Source: Chrysochromulina tobinii
Lineage: Eukaryota > Haptophyta > Prymnesiales > Chrysochromulinaceae
Assembly (NCBI GenBank): GCA_001275005.1
Contig: JWZX01002973.1
Location: 1 to 19,606, forward strand
DNA: 19,606 bases
Direction of reading: 5' to 3'
Shown: one piece after another, positions 8,050 to 16,456 of the stretch
Numbering within the stretch: the stretch's first letter is position 1
How the letters are laid out: every line of letters starts with the position of its first letter
The notes under the pieces: generated by a model
Told to the model about the DNA's origin: nothing
Database searches by the model: none
What the model saw: the letters and a program-made list of their open reading frames with translations, nothing else
Made by a program: the position numbers and the translations under genes

Positions 8050-9765
8050 TTAGTCATGCTCGGGAGGCACATCGGGCGCATGGTCGCGCGAGTTATCGCG
8101 CGAGCTGCTGACGGGTCCGCTACCTGCCCCGGCCGTCTCCGGCGTCCGTCGCACGACGCCGCGCAAGTCCTCGTCTGTGGGAGCTCCGTCGTGCAGCAGC
8201 CTCGGATGCAAGAGCCGATAGCCCGCCGCCTCGAGCTTGTCCGTGGAGTAGTGCGCGGAGCCCGAGTTGGCGCCGTCGTGGGCGCTCGCGGGCAAGACGA
8301 TACGCTCCCACTCCTTGCGGCGCGAGAGGCCATCGAAGAGGCGCTGCATGGTGAGGGGCGCCGCGCACACATGGAAAGCTCCTTGCAGTCCCGCCAGGAG
8401 GGCGAACACCGCCGCGCCCGCTAGGTCGGCAGTATGGGTCAGTTGCACCACAGAGCTCGCGGGCGGCAGCATCGCAGCCAGCGCTTGCGACGGGTCGACG
8501 GCGCGTGAGGGACGGCGCACCGGTAGGGCGTCGAGGTCGGCCAGGTATTCGGCCACGAGCTCCTGCAGCCCAATGGCATCGCCCAGCAGCGAATCGAATT
8601 CGGCCGCAGCGGTGCCCTCCTCAGCGAACAGAGGGCAGGCGCGCAGCACCGCCAGCCTCGCGGTGCTCGCCCGTTGCAGCGCCGATTCCTCATCAAGCAT
8701 CATCGCGGCCACCGCATTCAAGTCCTCCTCCTCGTCCTCATCCTCATCCTCGTTGCCGTGCGTGCCCGTGCTCGGCTCCTCCGTTGCCTGTAAGCCCGCG
8801 GCCCTCTCCGCCTGTACGCCCGCTGCCCTCGTCGCTGCCGCCACCCTCTCAGCCTCCTTCGCCGCCACCCTCGCCGCCTCCATCGCTTCTTCCTCTGACA
8901 ACCTTCCAAGTTCGCTCGCTTCGACGCCGGTGCCATGGACGCCCGTGCCATAGACTCGCACACTCGAGAGCAGCACCATTTGTTGGACGCCGCGACCGCC
9001 CGCGGCGCCCGCCTCATCCGCAGCCGAACCCGCCGCCGCCGCCACAGCCGCAGCCGCAGCACCCGCAGCCGCACCCAGCGCCGCCTCGGCAGCGCTGAGG
9101 TCCGACACGCCCGCGAGCGGGAGAGCGGCTCTGAGCGCATCGAGCCCACCCGCAGGCAAGCTGTCGGCGCACAGCACGAGCGCATTCACGCGCTGCAGCG
9201 CCCCCGCGAGCTCGCCTATGCTCGTCAGGTTGACGGGCCGCGCCACGCACCGTGGGTATGGTACGCTCGCGGTCCATGGCACGTTCGATGCCCCCTCGAC
9301 GGTGCGGTCGGTGAGAACCTCGACGGTAGCACCCAGCTTGCAAAGCTTATCCGCCACGATCAAAAGGCACTCGGACAGCACCTCGCAATCGCTCGGCAGG
9401 ATGATCGACACTCGCCGGGAGAGGAGGGTGCGGCCAGCCCGTAAGTAAGCAATGAGGTCGCTGTCATCAGGGCCGAGCCCGAGAACACGCTGGGCCTCGT
9501 CAGCGGATGGTGCAGGCGCCGTGGTGGCGGCGCGTTCCTCGTCAGTCGAGGCCTTCTCCTCCTCCTCCTCGTCTGCCGCGCCATCCTCCGCAGCGCACAA
9601 TCGCACACGTCTATACCGGAGGATGTGCGGCAGATCACGCTGTGGCGAACGCGCAATTTGAGGTCTCCTGACGTTGGTATGGAACGGCCGGGGCGTGCCA
9701 CCGAGAAACGCGGCCGTGGACACCGCAACGAGCGCGCAGCACAGCACGACATCGGAGCGCCGCAT
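8050..9765 (-). CDS. Plastid-targeted atypical SDR / NAD-dependent epimerase-like protein
   Basis: I chose the ATG at 9765 because it gives a clean leader, MRRSDVVLCCALVAVSTAA followed by FLGG. That is a signal peptide with an aromatic residue at the predicted +1 site and then a basic, Ser/Arg-bearing transit-like region, the bipartite form used in secondary plastids. The frame is open to an ATG at 9810 (586 residues from there). In that numbering, the C-terminal two thirds resemble an extended SDR: a strand-helix start (RRVSIILPS, 132-140), a beta-strand with serines MVLLSSVRVYG (278-288), ARLAVLRACPLFAEEG (384-399), VVQLTHTADLAGAAVFALL (454-472, the 'H-x-D-D' helix region) and a KLEAAGYRLLHPRL end (525-538). 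The canonical GxxGxxG and the YxxxK pair are not visible, and a long Ala/Glu-rich insert occupies 300-375. It may be a non-catalytic or structural SDR of the kind associated with plastid RNA or complex assembly. Confidence 0.65.
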   Translation of the reverse strand: MRRSDVVLCCALVAVSTAAFLGGTPRPFHTNVRRPQIARSPQRDLPHILRYRRVRLCAAEDGAADEEEEEKASTDEERAATTAPAPSADEAQRVLGLGPDDSDLIAYLRAGRTLLSRRVSIILPSDCEVLSECLLIVADKLCKLGATVEVLTDRTVEGASNVPWTASVPYPRCVARPVNLTSIGELAGALQRVNALVLCADSLPAGGLDALRAALPLAGVSDLSAAEAALGAAAGAAAAAVAAAAGSAADEAGAAGGRGVQQMVLLSSVRVYGTGVHGTGVEASELGRLSEEEAMEAARVAAKEAERVAAATRAAGVQAERAAGLQATEEPSTGTHGNEDEDEDEEEDLNAVAAMMLDEESALQRASTARLAVLRACPLFAEEGTAAAEFDSLLGDAIGLQELVAEYLADLDALPVRRPSRAVDPSQALAAMLPPASSVVQLTHTADLAGAAVFALLAGLQGAFHVCAAPLTMQRLFDGLSRRKEWERIVLPASAHDGANSGSAHYSTDKLEAAGYRLLHPRLLHDGAPTDEDLRGVVRRTPETAGAGSGPVSSSRDNSRDHAPDVPPEHD

Positions 9766-10141
9766 ATTGCCGAGACACCAATCCTCCCTGTCCAGTGTCC
9801 ACAGCACCACACAGGATCAGACGCACACGTCCTCACACGTCCTATTCACAACCTGAACCTCCTAAGCGGAGATTTTCATGGATTTTTTTTCTCTCACTCG
9901 AACGCAATCAGTTCCCAATGTATGGGAGGGGCATTCAACTCCCAAATACATGTAGAAGACCACTTCACTTTGCGTCAAGACCGAGAAAACTTCACGAAAT
10001 CGCGCTTCGGGAATCAAATCACAAATGGGAGCGGGCGGACCATCGGCTAAGAACGATCGTGCAAGCGTCCACGCCCTCAAGCGTCAACGCGCATCTGCGA
10101 TGTTGCGCCACACGAGAAGTAACGACTGCAACATTCAGGCT
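9766..10141. other. Intergenic region between the SDR-like gene and the alpha/beta hydrolase gene
   Basis: About 375 bases contain the promoter side of the SDR-like gene (near 9766-9850) and the 3' side of the hydrolase gene (near 10141). A T-run at about 9883-9890 and an AT-richer section from 9860 to 10030 stand out against the GC-rich surroundings. I find no gene or convincing signal. Confidence 0.45.
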
Positions 10142-11467
10142 TCACGTGATTATCCAAAGGGGCTGTTCGCCAGGATGCTCGCGCAGGTTGCCAGGCTGAC
10201 GGTTGACGCTCAAAGGCGTATCCCCTAACAAGCTGGTGCCTAAGTGCAGCGGCTTGTTCGGGTTCGTGGCGTTACGGCGCGATTTGCAACATGCACAGAT
10301 ACGGCGCGATTTGCAACATGCACAGAGCGCGAGCACGGCGAGTAGGAAGAGCAGGCAAACGTAGCCGCTGATGAGGGCCAGATCCAATTGCGGGTCATGG
10401 CGACGGGGTGGCGGTGATGGCGAGGGAGGTAGCGGCGACGGTGTGACCGATTCGATGAGCTGGACGGTAGCATCGATCACGTCCTGGTACCTACGACAGC
10501 CCTGTGGGTCGGTGAGGTCATGGCCGCACCCTGGCACCCTCATGTAGCTGAAGTTGGCGATCAGCTCCGCCGAGCCGTTGCGGGCCTGATCGTTGCACAC
10601 GTCCGCCGTATCGTGTTCGCCACAAATGTAAAGGATGGGGAACTCCGTCACCAAGCCTACCTTGACCCGCTGGGGGCTGCCCTCCAGCGGATAGGGTGTG
10701 TGCTCTTTGACGTAGGACACGGGGATGCCCAAATCGATCGGCCCCCAATCGTCAGTGAGAGGAGGCATCCCGAGGGCGCCAGACTCGACGGCGCCGGTGT
10801 ACCACCAAATTGCGGTTTGGCAGGCCTCGGGGGCAGTGTACCCATACGCTGTACAAAGCGAGTGGTAGATGCTTGCGTTGTAGGCCTTGACAGATTCGCC
10901 GGGTAGCGTGAGCGCCCAGAGGTACTGGAAGTTGATTGCTTGCGTCGGGTTCTGGTTGGGGCCGAAGAGCTCATCCGAGAAGACATCGGTGTGCGGAATG
11001 GAGAGTGTCGTGTACGACGCAAACCTGGAGCGCGCCGAGCTGACTGCGATGGAGTGAAACGCAACACGGGAGCCCTGGTCATGAGCCACAACGTGGAACT
11101 CGGTGCCCGCGCCAAAGTGGCAGTCCACGAGTGCGAAAAGATCCTGAGCGAGGTAATCGTAATTGTAATCTGACACGTTGTAGGGAGATGCGCCCGGAGA
11201 GTAGCCGCGCTGGTCGCAGGCCAAGGTGTTGTAGCCCCGACCTGCAAGTGTCTGCATCATCAGCGACCACATTCCCTTCGAGTAAGGGCCGTCATTTCCA
11301 TGCATGAAGTAGACATTCCCCTTGGGGCTTGCGGTCGTGTTTACAACGGCGCAGTCGAAGAAGAGGTCACGGTCCTGGTAGGGGAACAGCTGGATGCACG
11401 TAATGCCCTGCACGCAAGCAGGAAAGATTTGGGCGGTGAAGAAGGCGGCGGCCATCCACGTAGCCAT
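10142..11467 (-). CDS. Secreted, membrane-anchored alpha/beta hydrolase, epoxide-hydrolase type
   Basis: Numbering is from the first in-frame ATG (11602, 486 residues). I prefer the ATG at 11467 (residue 46), which opens a signal peptide MATWMAAAFFTAQIFPACVQG. The fold markers follow in order: FMHGNDG (99-105, oxyanion loop), NTLACDQRGYSPG (125-137), and the nucleophile elbow VVAHDQGS with Asp175 (171-178). Next comes a lid region with WWYTG, then ILYICGEHDTAD with the probable acid Asp331, and VPGCGHDL with His361. An Asp nucleophile in 'HDxG' is the epoxide-hydrolase / haloalkane-dehalogenase arrangement, not that of Ser lipases. Several N-x-S/T sites suit passage through the ER. A Pro-Ser linker (388-400) leads to one membrane helix (about 407-428) and a Cys-rich cytosolic tail CACCKSRR repeated twice, likely S-acylated. 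This is therefore a type I cell-surface or endomembrane enzyme; its substrate is unknown. Confidence 0.75.
   Translation of the reverse strand: MATWMAAAFFTAQIFPACVQGITCIQLFPYQDRDLFFDCAVVNTTASPKGNVYFMHGNDGPYSKGMWSLMMQTLAGRGYNTLACDQRGYSPGASPYNVSDYNYDYLAQDLFALVDCHFGAGTEFHVVAHDQGSRVAFHSIAVSSARSRFASYTTLSIPHTDVFSDELFGPNQNPTQAINFQYLWALTLPGESVKAYNASIYHSLCTAYGYTAPEACQTAIWWYTGAVESGALGMPPLTDDWGPIDLGIPVSYVKEHTPYPLEGSPQRVKVGLVTEFPILYICGEHDTADVCNDQARNGSAELIANFSYMRVPGCGHDLTDPQGCRRYQDVIDATVQLIESVTPSPLPPSPSPPPRRHDPQLDLALISGYVCLLFLLAVLALCACCKSRRICACCKSRRNATNPNKPLHLGTSLLGDTPLSVNRQPGNLREHPGEQPLWIIT
10273..10326. repeat. Perfect 27-bp tandem duplication in the hydrolase tail
   Basis: The unit starting TACGGCGCGATTTGCAAC occurs twice in direct tandem (10273-10299 and 10300-10326) with no mismatch. 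It adds nine residues in frame, so the membrane-proximal tail carries two CACCKSRR blocks. Perfect identity argues for a recent event or for selection to keep both. Confidence 0.9.
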
Positions 11468-11701
11468 CGAGCGGCAGAGAGAGAAGAGCAAAGAGGGCTC
11501 CTCCACGCTCCTCTGTGTGGAGAACAGCTGAAGAAGATGCGGCTCCAGCAGAGAACTCACTTGTTCTTGCTTCGCTTCTCTTGCAGTTCCCCCCTTCGTC
11601 AATTACCGTGCCTACTCATGCATCAATTGCGCTGAATGTTTCGCAGAGGACTTAAACATCGGAAATATCCGGTAACCGCCGCGGAGGGAGGCAAAGCATG
11701 A
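11468..11701. promoter_or_regulatory. Divergent promoter region between the hydrolase and glycosyltransferase genes
   Basis: Two genes point away from this 234-base interval (100 bases if the hydrolase starts at 11602), so it should act as a bidirectional promoter. AT-richer sequence lies at 11595-11670. On the plus strand the overlapping ATGAATG at 11698-11704 puts an out-of-frame ATG four bases before the glycosyltransferase ATG, opening a nine-codon frame (including stop) that ends at TAG 11722-11724. It could lower translation of the downstream gene or show that the true start lies elsewhere. Confidence 0.45.
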
Positions 11702-12833
11702 ATGCCAGCGTGCAAGAAGCGTAGCGACCTTCATTGCCCCCGTGCGCCAACCGACGCCACTGGCGACCTTGTGCTCTTGGCCATCCACGGCTTTGGCAAC
11801 CGAATTCGATCGCTCGCGGCTGCATGGTGGCTTGCAGCGGAACAGCGGCGGCGCCTGCACATGAGGTGGCCTGCAGATGACTCATGTGGCGCTCGCTTCG
11901 AGGAGCTCTTTGAAACCGTGCTACTTACTGGTGATACGCTGCGGACAGACAGCCTTGTCGCCTTGAGCGCAGCTATGCACTACAGTGCCGGCCGCTTCTT
12001 GCACAACGACCAATCGCTCATCTCCATCTATGAAGGGCAGAGCGTAGATCGGCCGGCGGAGCTGTTCACCTCGGACCTGCTGCCGCTCGCGGCAGACAGC
12101 GCACGCGTCGTCGCGCTGCGCGGCGCCACCATCCCTGCGACTCTTGAGCGCAAGCACGCGCCACCTAACGCCTCCCATCGCGCTCCACTCACCGGAGCGA
12201 AGGCCGAACGCATTCGAATGCTCGAACACCATTCTGATGCGCCGATGCGCGGGGCATTCTACCGCGCGCTCGTGCCTGCGGCTGCCGTCCGAGCGCACAT
12301 GCAGGCTGCAGTCGCGCGCATCGAAGCAGAGCGTGCCGCCGCTGCCGCCGATGGCCACAGCTTGCTTCTCGTGGGCGTTCACGTGCGGCAAGGCGACGCC
12401 CTCGACCTGGCGCAGCGATACTTTTTCCACGACCTGACAGGCGGCACGCACGACGCGGATTTCGTGGCGCGCTTCGCCAACGAGATGGCCGCGGTCGCAT
12501 CGGCCGGCGTCGCCGAAGGCCGACGTGCACTCTTCTTTCTCGCATCGGACCAGGAAGCCGCACGCCGGATACTGCGGTCGCGCTTTGGGTGCGCGCTGGT
12601 CGAGCTGGCGCCGCCGTGCGTGGAGGGCGCCTGGCGAGCGGACGAGACTCGAGGCGATCCGGTGGCCGGCGTCGACGAGGGGCGGCGTGGGGCGCGGCTG
12701 CCATGAGATGCATCACGCGGTGGCTGAGTGGCTCATGCTCGGCCGCGCCGAGATCCTGATTCGATCTCGCAAGTCGAGCTTCTCGGATGAGGCCGCCCTG
12801 ATCAACGGGGTTCGTTGCATTGATCTGGGGTAA
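11702..12833 (+). CDS. Fucosyltransferase-like glycosyltransferase, one short intron or frameshift
   Basis: The N-terminal part carries the donor-side signature VLLAIHGFGNRIRSLAAAWW (residues 24-43), followed by RRLHMRWPADDSCGARFEELF. This is the pattern of algal and animal fucosyltransferase-related enzymes, which add fucose or similar sugars to glycans in the secretory pathway. Residues 223-232 give LVGVHVRQGD, the H-x-R-x-G-D nucleotide-sugar loop, and 278-302 give FFLASDQEAARRIL..ALVEL. The first frame then leaves the family pattern and stops at 12706. The expected C-terminal segment (MHHAVAEWLMLGRAEILIRS, then KSSFSDEAALINGV) is in the next frame, ending at TAA 12831-12833. Joining 12661 to 12708 gives 361 residues. 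No signal anchor is seen at the N-terminus, so an upstream exon may be missing. The protein sits divergent to the hydrolase gene. Confidence 0.7.
12662..12707 (+). other. Candidate 46-nt intron (or frameshift zone) in the glycosyltransferase gene
   Basis: A GT at 12662 after codon CCG (Pro320) and an AG at 12706-12707 before ATG-CAT-CAC would remove 46 bases in phase 0 and fuse GDP to MHHAVAEW. The acceptor is GAG, which is weak, and the length is very short for an intron. A 1-base insertion, 2-base deletion or sequencing error would give the same frame change. A donor at 12671 with the same acceptor (37 nt) also restores the frame. Confidence 0.4.
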
Positions 12834-13130
12834 GCCACAGCCCTAAAAACACCCATAAAAACCACACGATGCACGTGTCGCGTGGATGCGTGGATCGCCT
12901 CGAACGATTCAGATTTAAGTGTCACGCTTATACGTCAATTCAAGTCAAGGGACAAGGCAAGCATGAAGGCAAGGCCTAGACGAGCACACGTGCGCCCACG
13001 TGTCTTGGCGCGCGTCAGAGAGGACCCTGACTCTGCTGGAATGAATCATCCCGCCCGCCCGCCCCCCCAAAAGAAACCGATTTCGTGCAGCTTCATAAAG
13101 GGGGTGCCTTTTTCACTGGCTCCCGCGACG

Positions 13131-15332
13131 ATGAACGCAGACGGCGCGGCGCCGGCGACGGCGCCGCCGAACACGCAGCCTCTCGCCGCCGCGCCAGGAC
13201 CGGCACCGCCGCCATCAGCCGAGCAGCAGCAGCTTTTGCAGCAGCAGGCGTTGATCATCATGCACCACCAGCAAATGCTCCTTCAGGCGGCGGCGCAGCA
13301 GCAGCAGACTGCGCGCCCGGCCGTGTCCTTGGCACCTGGCGCACCCAGTGCCTTGCCACCTGGAATGGTTATAATCCATCCATCAACCGTGGGCGCTCCG
13401 GCCGCCGTGGCTCTCTCCCCGTCGCCACCGATGACGATACCAATTGTGCAACTGCCCGTGCCATTTGAGGCGTCCTCGAAGGTCAAGTCGTCGGCGCCGC
13501 CTGCCGCGGCATCGGGCACGAGCTTATCCCAAGCTCAGGCGGCGGCCGCCGTCGCCGCGGCCGCGCAGGCGGCCGTCGCTCGCGCCGCAGCGCTCGCTCC
13601 GCTGCAGCAGAGGGCGTTGGCGTCATTGCCGGCGCTGCCGGCGCCACCGGCACGGCCGTGGCCAGCCGGGCTGCCCGGCCCATCATACGTGCGGCTGGCG
13701 AGCACCAGCGTCGCTCCCGGCCTCGGCATGCCGCCGAGCTGCCTGCCGCCAGGTAGCCTGCCGCCAGGTAGCCTGCCGCCAGGTAGCCTGCCGCCAGGCA
13801 GCCTACCACCCGGCACATTCCCGCCCGGTGGTACCTTGCCTCCAGGCTACCTGCCGCAAGGCTACCTTCAGCCCTGGATGATGCCACCGGCTGGCCTGCC
13901 TCAAGCCGGGATACCTCCGCCCGGGCTGCCTCAAGGCAGTGCGATGCTGCCGATGACGGGCTTTCCGGGCTTCGCGCGGCCGCTCTGGCTGCCCACTGCC
14001 ATGCCGGCCGCGATGGTCGCGCCTCGACCGGCGCCCGCACCCGCCGCCGCGCCCAAGGGCGGCGCCGGCGCGCGGGGCACCAAGCAGCCGGCAGCCGGCA
14101 GCGATGCAAAGAAGCCAGCTCGCAAGAAGCGAAAAAAGTGGTCGTCCGATGACGATGAGAGTGACGAGGAGAGCGACGCGAGCTGGGCGGGGAAGCCGAG
14201 CGCGAGCCGCGCGCCGCGCGCCGACGCGGCCGAGGGTGGCCGGCCACGCCGTCAGGCGGCCCAGGATGCGATGATCAAGACCGACATGTGCCGTTCCCTC
14301 GAGAAGGCGAGCGCGGAGACATTCGTCAAGAAGGCACACGCGTTGATGCTGCAGCAGCTCACAAGTCAGGAGAGAGAACAGCGCGAGCGCGAGAATTTGC
14401 AAGGCGAGTATGCGGGAAAGTTCATTCGCGTGGGCGACGAGTTCCAAGCCGACGTGGCCGAGCTAGTTGAGGGGGAGCTGCCGCCTCCGAGCGGAGAGGA
14501 GAGCGACACCGAGGAGCGTGGGGATTCGCGCGTGGAGATTGAGTACACCCCGCTCGCCGAGCCGCCCAAGTCAGTGCCCATCCTCACGCTTGAACAGGTC
14601 AAGGCAGCCGAGCGCGCGGCCGCTGCGCTCGCCGACGCCGCTCCCGCACCCGCCACCTCCTCACCCGCTGCTGCCGACGGGTCATCAGTGGAGCTGCGCG
14701 ACTTTGATGAGGGTGGCGAGCCGCTGCTGCCGTCTGGCGTCGTGCTGGGCGGCTTCTGTCGCGCAATCGGCAAGCGAGCTGGCGAGCGCATCCCATTTAA
14801 GGCAGTGCTCCTCTCGACGCGGCGAACCTCGCCCCATCTGCTCGTCAAGTATGTGGGCACGTCAGATGGGCGCGAGGCTCACCCAAACTCGGGCTTGCTC
14901 CCAGAGTCGCTCAAGGCTTTCTTGTCATCCGTGGATGTGAGCGCGTGGGTGGAGCCGGCCAAACCCCCTCCCGAGTTGATCACCCTCTTCGGCCTCCCCT
15001 CCGCCGCCGCCGAGCGCAAGTTCCGTGCGCGCCCCGCATCGGCCGAGCCGAAGCTCGAGCTGCTCACCGAGGCGGGCGGGCTGCGCCTTCACCTCGACCC
15101 GCGCCGAAACATCGACGGGTACACGGGCACCGGCTATGCGGGCGTCTTCAACGACTACTGGCCCACCGGCTTTAAGAAGTTCAAACCCTTTGTGGTTACC
15201 TACGAGGGTCGTTACGCGGGCCGGTTCGCCACCGTCGAGCACGCGGCCGTGCAGTACGCGCGGCTCGACGAAGGTCTGCCGCCGTTGCACTTTGACGCTC
15301 GCGCCGAGTTTGAGGCGAACATGCTCGGATGA
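13131..15332 (+). CDS. Q/P/A-rich nuclear protein with C-terminal AP2-like domain
   Basis: I prefer the ATG at 13131 (733 residues), because the earlier in-frame residues from 12882 begin within 50 bases of the preceding gene's stop and lack the compositional character of the rest. Numbered from 12882 (816 residues): a Gln-rich stretch at 113-145, Ala-rich and Pro-rich low-complexity to about 400, LPPGS repeats near 288-307, a basic nuclear localisation signal KKPARKKRKKW at about 407-418 followed by an acidic SSDDDESDEESD, and a helical region 455-500. The C-terminal 733-795 contains GYTGTGYAGVFNDYW, then FKPFVVTYEGRYAGRFATVEHAAVQYARL. This is the 'GYxGV..F.......G...GxFxTxxEAAxxYA' form of AP2/ERF-type domains, widespread in algae. 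DNA binding and transcription or chromatin roles are inferred; the domain match is by pattern only. Confidence 0.6.
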   Translation: MNADGAAPATAPPNTQPLAAAPGPAPPPSAEQQQLLQQQALIIMHHQQMLLQAAAQQQQTARPAVSLAPGAPSALPPGMVIIHPSTVGAPAAVALSPSPPMTIPIVQLPVPFEASSKVKSSAPPAAASGTSLSQAQAAAAVAAAAQAAVARAAALAPLQQRALASLPALPAPPARPWPAGLPGPSYVRLASTSVAPGLGMPPSCLPPGSLPPGSLPPGSLPPGSLPPGTFPPGGTLPPGYLPQGYLQPWMMPPAGLPQAGIPPPGLPQGSAMLPMTGFPGFARPLWLPTAMPAAMVAPRPAPAPAAAPKGGAGARGTKQPAAGSDAKKPARKKRKKWSSDDDESDEESDASWAGKPSASRAPRADAAEGGRPRRQAAQDAMIKTDMCRSLEKASAETFVKKAHALMLQQLTSQEREQRERENLQGEYAGKFIRVGDEFQADVAELVEGELPPPSGEESDTEERGDSRVEIEYTPLAEPPKSVPILTLEQVKAAERAAAALADAAPAPATSSPAAADGSSVELRDFDEGGEPLLPSGVVLGGFCRAIGKRAGERIPFKAVLLSTRRTSPHLLVKYVGTSDGREAHPNSGLLPESLKAFLSSVDVSAWVEPAKPPPELITLFGLPSAAAERKFRARPASAEPKLELLTEAGGLRLHLDPRRNIDGYTGTGYAGVFNDYWPTGFKKFKPFVVTYEGRYAGRFATVEHAAVQYARLDEGLPPLHFDARAEFEANMLG
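13743..13802 (+). repeat. Four 15-bp tandem units coding LPPGS
   Basis: CTGCCGCCAGGTAGC occurs three times and CTGCCGCCAGGCAGC once, in perfect 15-bp register with the reading frame, within a wider degenerate Pro-Pro-Gly region (to about 13930). The repeat is coding and likely length-variable between strains. Confidence 0.9.
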
Positions 15333-15691
15333 GGCGTGCTGACCTCACGCCATCTGATTACAAGGTACGGATGTCATGCGTGGCGCTCACTTGCTGCCGC
15401 GTATGTGGACCAGTTGTATGAGAACTCGTGCGACACACTGGAGGGTGCGTGGACTTGACGACGCTTGGAGAGCATGGCGCGGCGTGCGGTGGCGAGGTGG
15501 AGACGCCAGCACGGATTGAAGGGACACCGGACAAGCTCGCAGCAGGGTTTCTTTTCTTGCCCTAAACTCCAAATGAGGACATGTTGGCACAGCGCACGAG
15601 CCACGGCGTTTCCATGGCGCAGCCGCGCTTTCCCGGACCCAAACCCGTTAACCGTTTGTCCGCTCTGCGGTGTTCACGCCTATGTCATGGC
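15333..15691. other. Convergent intergenic region, no gene seen
   Basis: This interval separates the 3' ends of the AP2-like gene (plus) and the zinc-finger gene (minus), so it should hold two 3' UTRs. I see no conserved polyadenylation motif, no repeat longer than about 10 bases and no persuasive ORF. Confidence 0.5.
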
Positions 15692-16414
15692 CTATGTGCG
15701 TCGGCGGCGAGCCAGCTGCTGCACCGACCAAGCGCCCTTGCCGCCGTCGCCGCCTCCTTGACTCACCCGGCTCGGGGGCGCAACGCGTATATCGTGCACG
15801 CTGTTCTGAAGCGCAGCTGACGCCGGAGCTGCTGCCCTCGGTGCCTCCGCCAGCCGCCACAACCAGCAGCTGCGCCCAGCTGCCAGCGAGCCTGCCGCGG
15901 CCTCAAGCTTCTTGTGCCTCTTGCCAGAAAGATGTGCGTCCACATATTCGTCTGCAATCTCGATGTCGCAGTAGCGGCACACGCGCACGCGCATGCGACC
16001 ATCGCTTGGTGGCTCGACGCTTGGCTCGACGCACCGTGGCTCTGGAGGCACTGCTTTGGCTGCCGCTGCTTTGGCAGCCGCTGCTGCCACAATGGCAAGT
16101 TGCTCGGCTAGGAGCAGCTCACGCGTGGCCTTATCGCGCTGCCAGGCACGCATGCACTCGTGCACCTCGCGCACAATGAGGATGCACAGCGCTACGCACG
16201 CAGCCGCCAGTCCGTGCACCGCCCAAAATGGCCAATCCATCTCGTCGAGCAATGCATGTGCGATCGGCTCAGGCAGCCAAAATGGCCGCTCGCGCTGTGC
16301 GTAGCTGATATGCTTGTAGGAGGCCGGGTCTCGAAAGTTGGTAGAAAAGCGCATCGAGCCAGCGCCCTCTGCCTCGTGCCATGTCGCTCGGAATTCCGCG
16401 TCGGCGGACCCCAT
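15692..16414 (-). CDS. Single-pass membrane protein with a U1-type C2H2 zinc finger
   Basis: I start at the ATG at 16414 (residue 15 of the frame open to 16456), because the extra residues would be encoded by a TATATATA tract that looks like untranslated leader. In the longer numbering (254 residues) an N-terminal hydrophilic part ending in a short amphipathic segment leads to one membrane helix at about 76-96 (WPFWAVHGLAAACVALCILIV). A basic helix and an Ala-rich coil follow (97-135). A zinc finger VCRYCDIEIADEYVDAHLSG then KRHKK has C160, C163, H175 and H181, spacing C-x2-C-x11-H-x5-H, ending in the 'HLxGKxHKK' form typical of U1C/matrin-like fingers that bind RNA or protein. The last 60 residues are Ala/Arg-rich and may be replaced by a spliced exon. 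I do not recognise a named family. Confidence 0.55.
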   Translation of the reverse strand: MGSADAEFRATWHEAEGAGSMRFSTNFRDPASYKHISYAQRERPFWLPEPIAHALLDEMDWPFWAVHGLAAACVALCILIVREVHECMRAWQRDKATRELLLAEQLAIVAAAAAKAAAAKAVPPEPRCVEPSVEPPSDGRMRVRVCRYCDIEIADEYVDAHLSGKRHKKLEAAAGSLAAGRSCWLWRLAEAPRAAAPASAALQNSVHDIRVAPPSRVSQGGGDGGKGAWSVQQLARRRRT

Positions 16415-16456
16415 GCGTGTTATATATACCGTTACCGCGGCGGGTAGAAAGCACAT

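Noticed and set aside
13483-14447. Minus-strand ORFs of 254 and 214 residues opposite the AP2-like gene
   Set aside because: They are reverse-complement readings of the Pro/Ala/Gly repeat region; their repeats simply mirror the LPPGS units.
16421-16428. TATATATA as a TATA box for the zinc-finger gene
   Set aside because: It lies only 7-14 bases before the chosen ATG, too close for a core promoter unless translation starts further down; kept only as a hint about the start codon.
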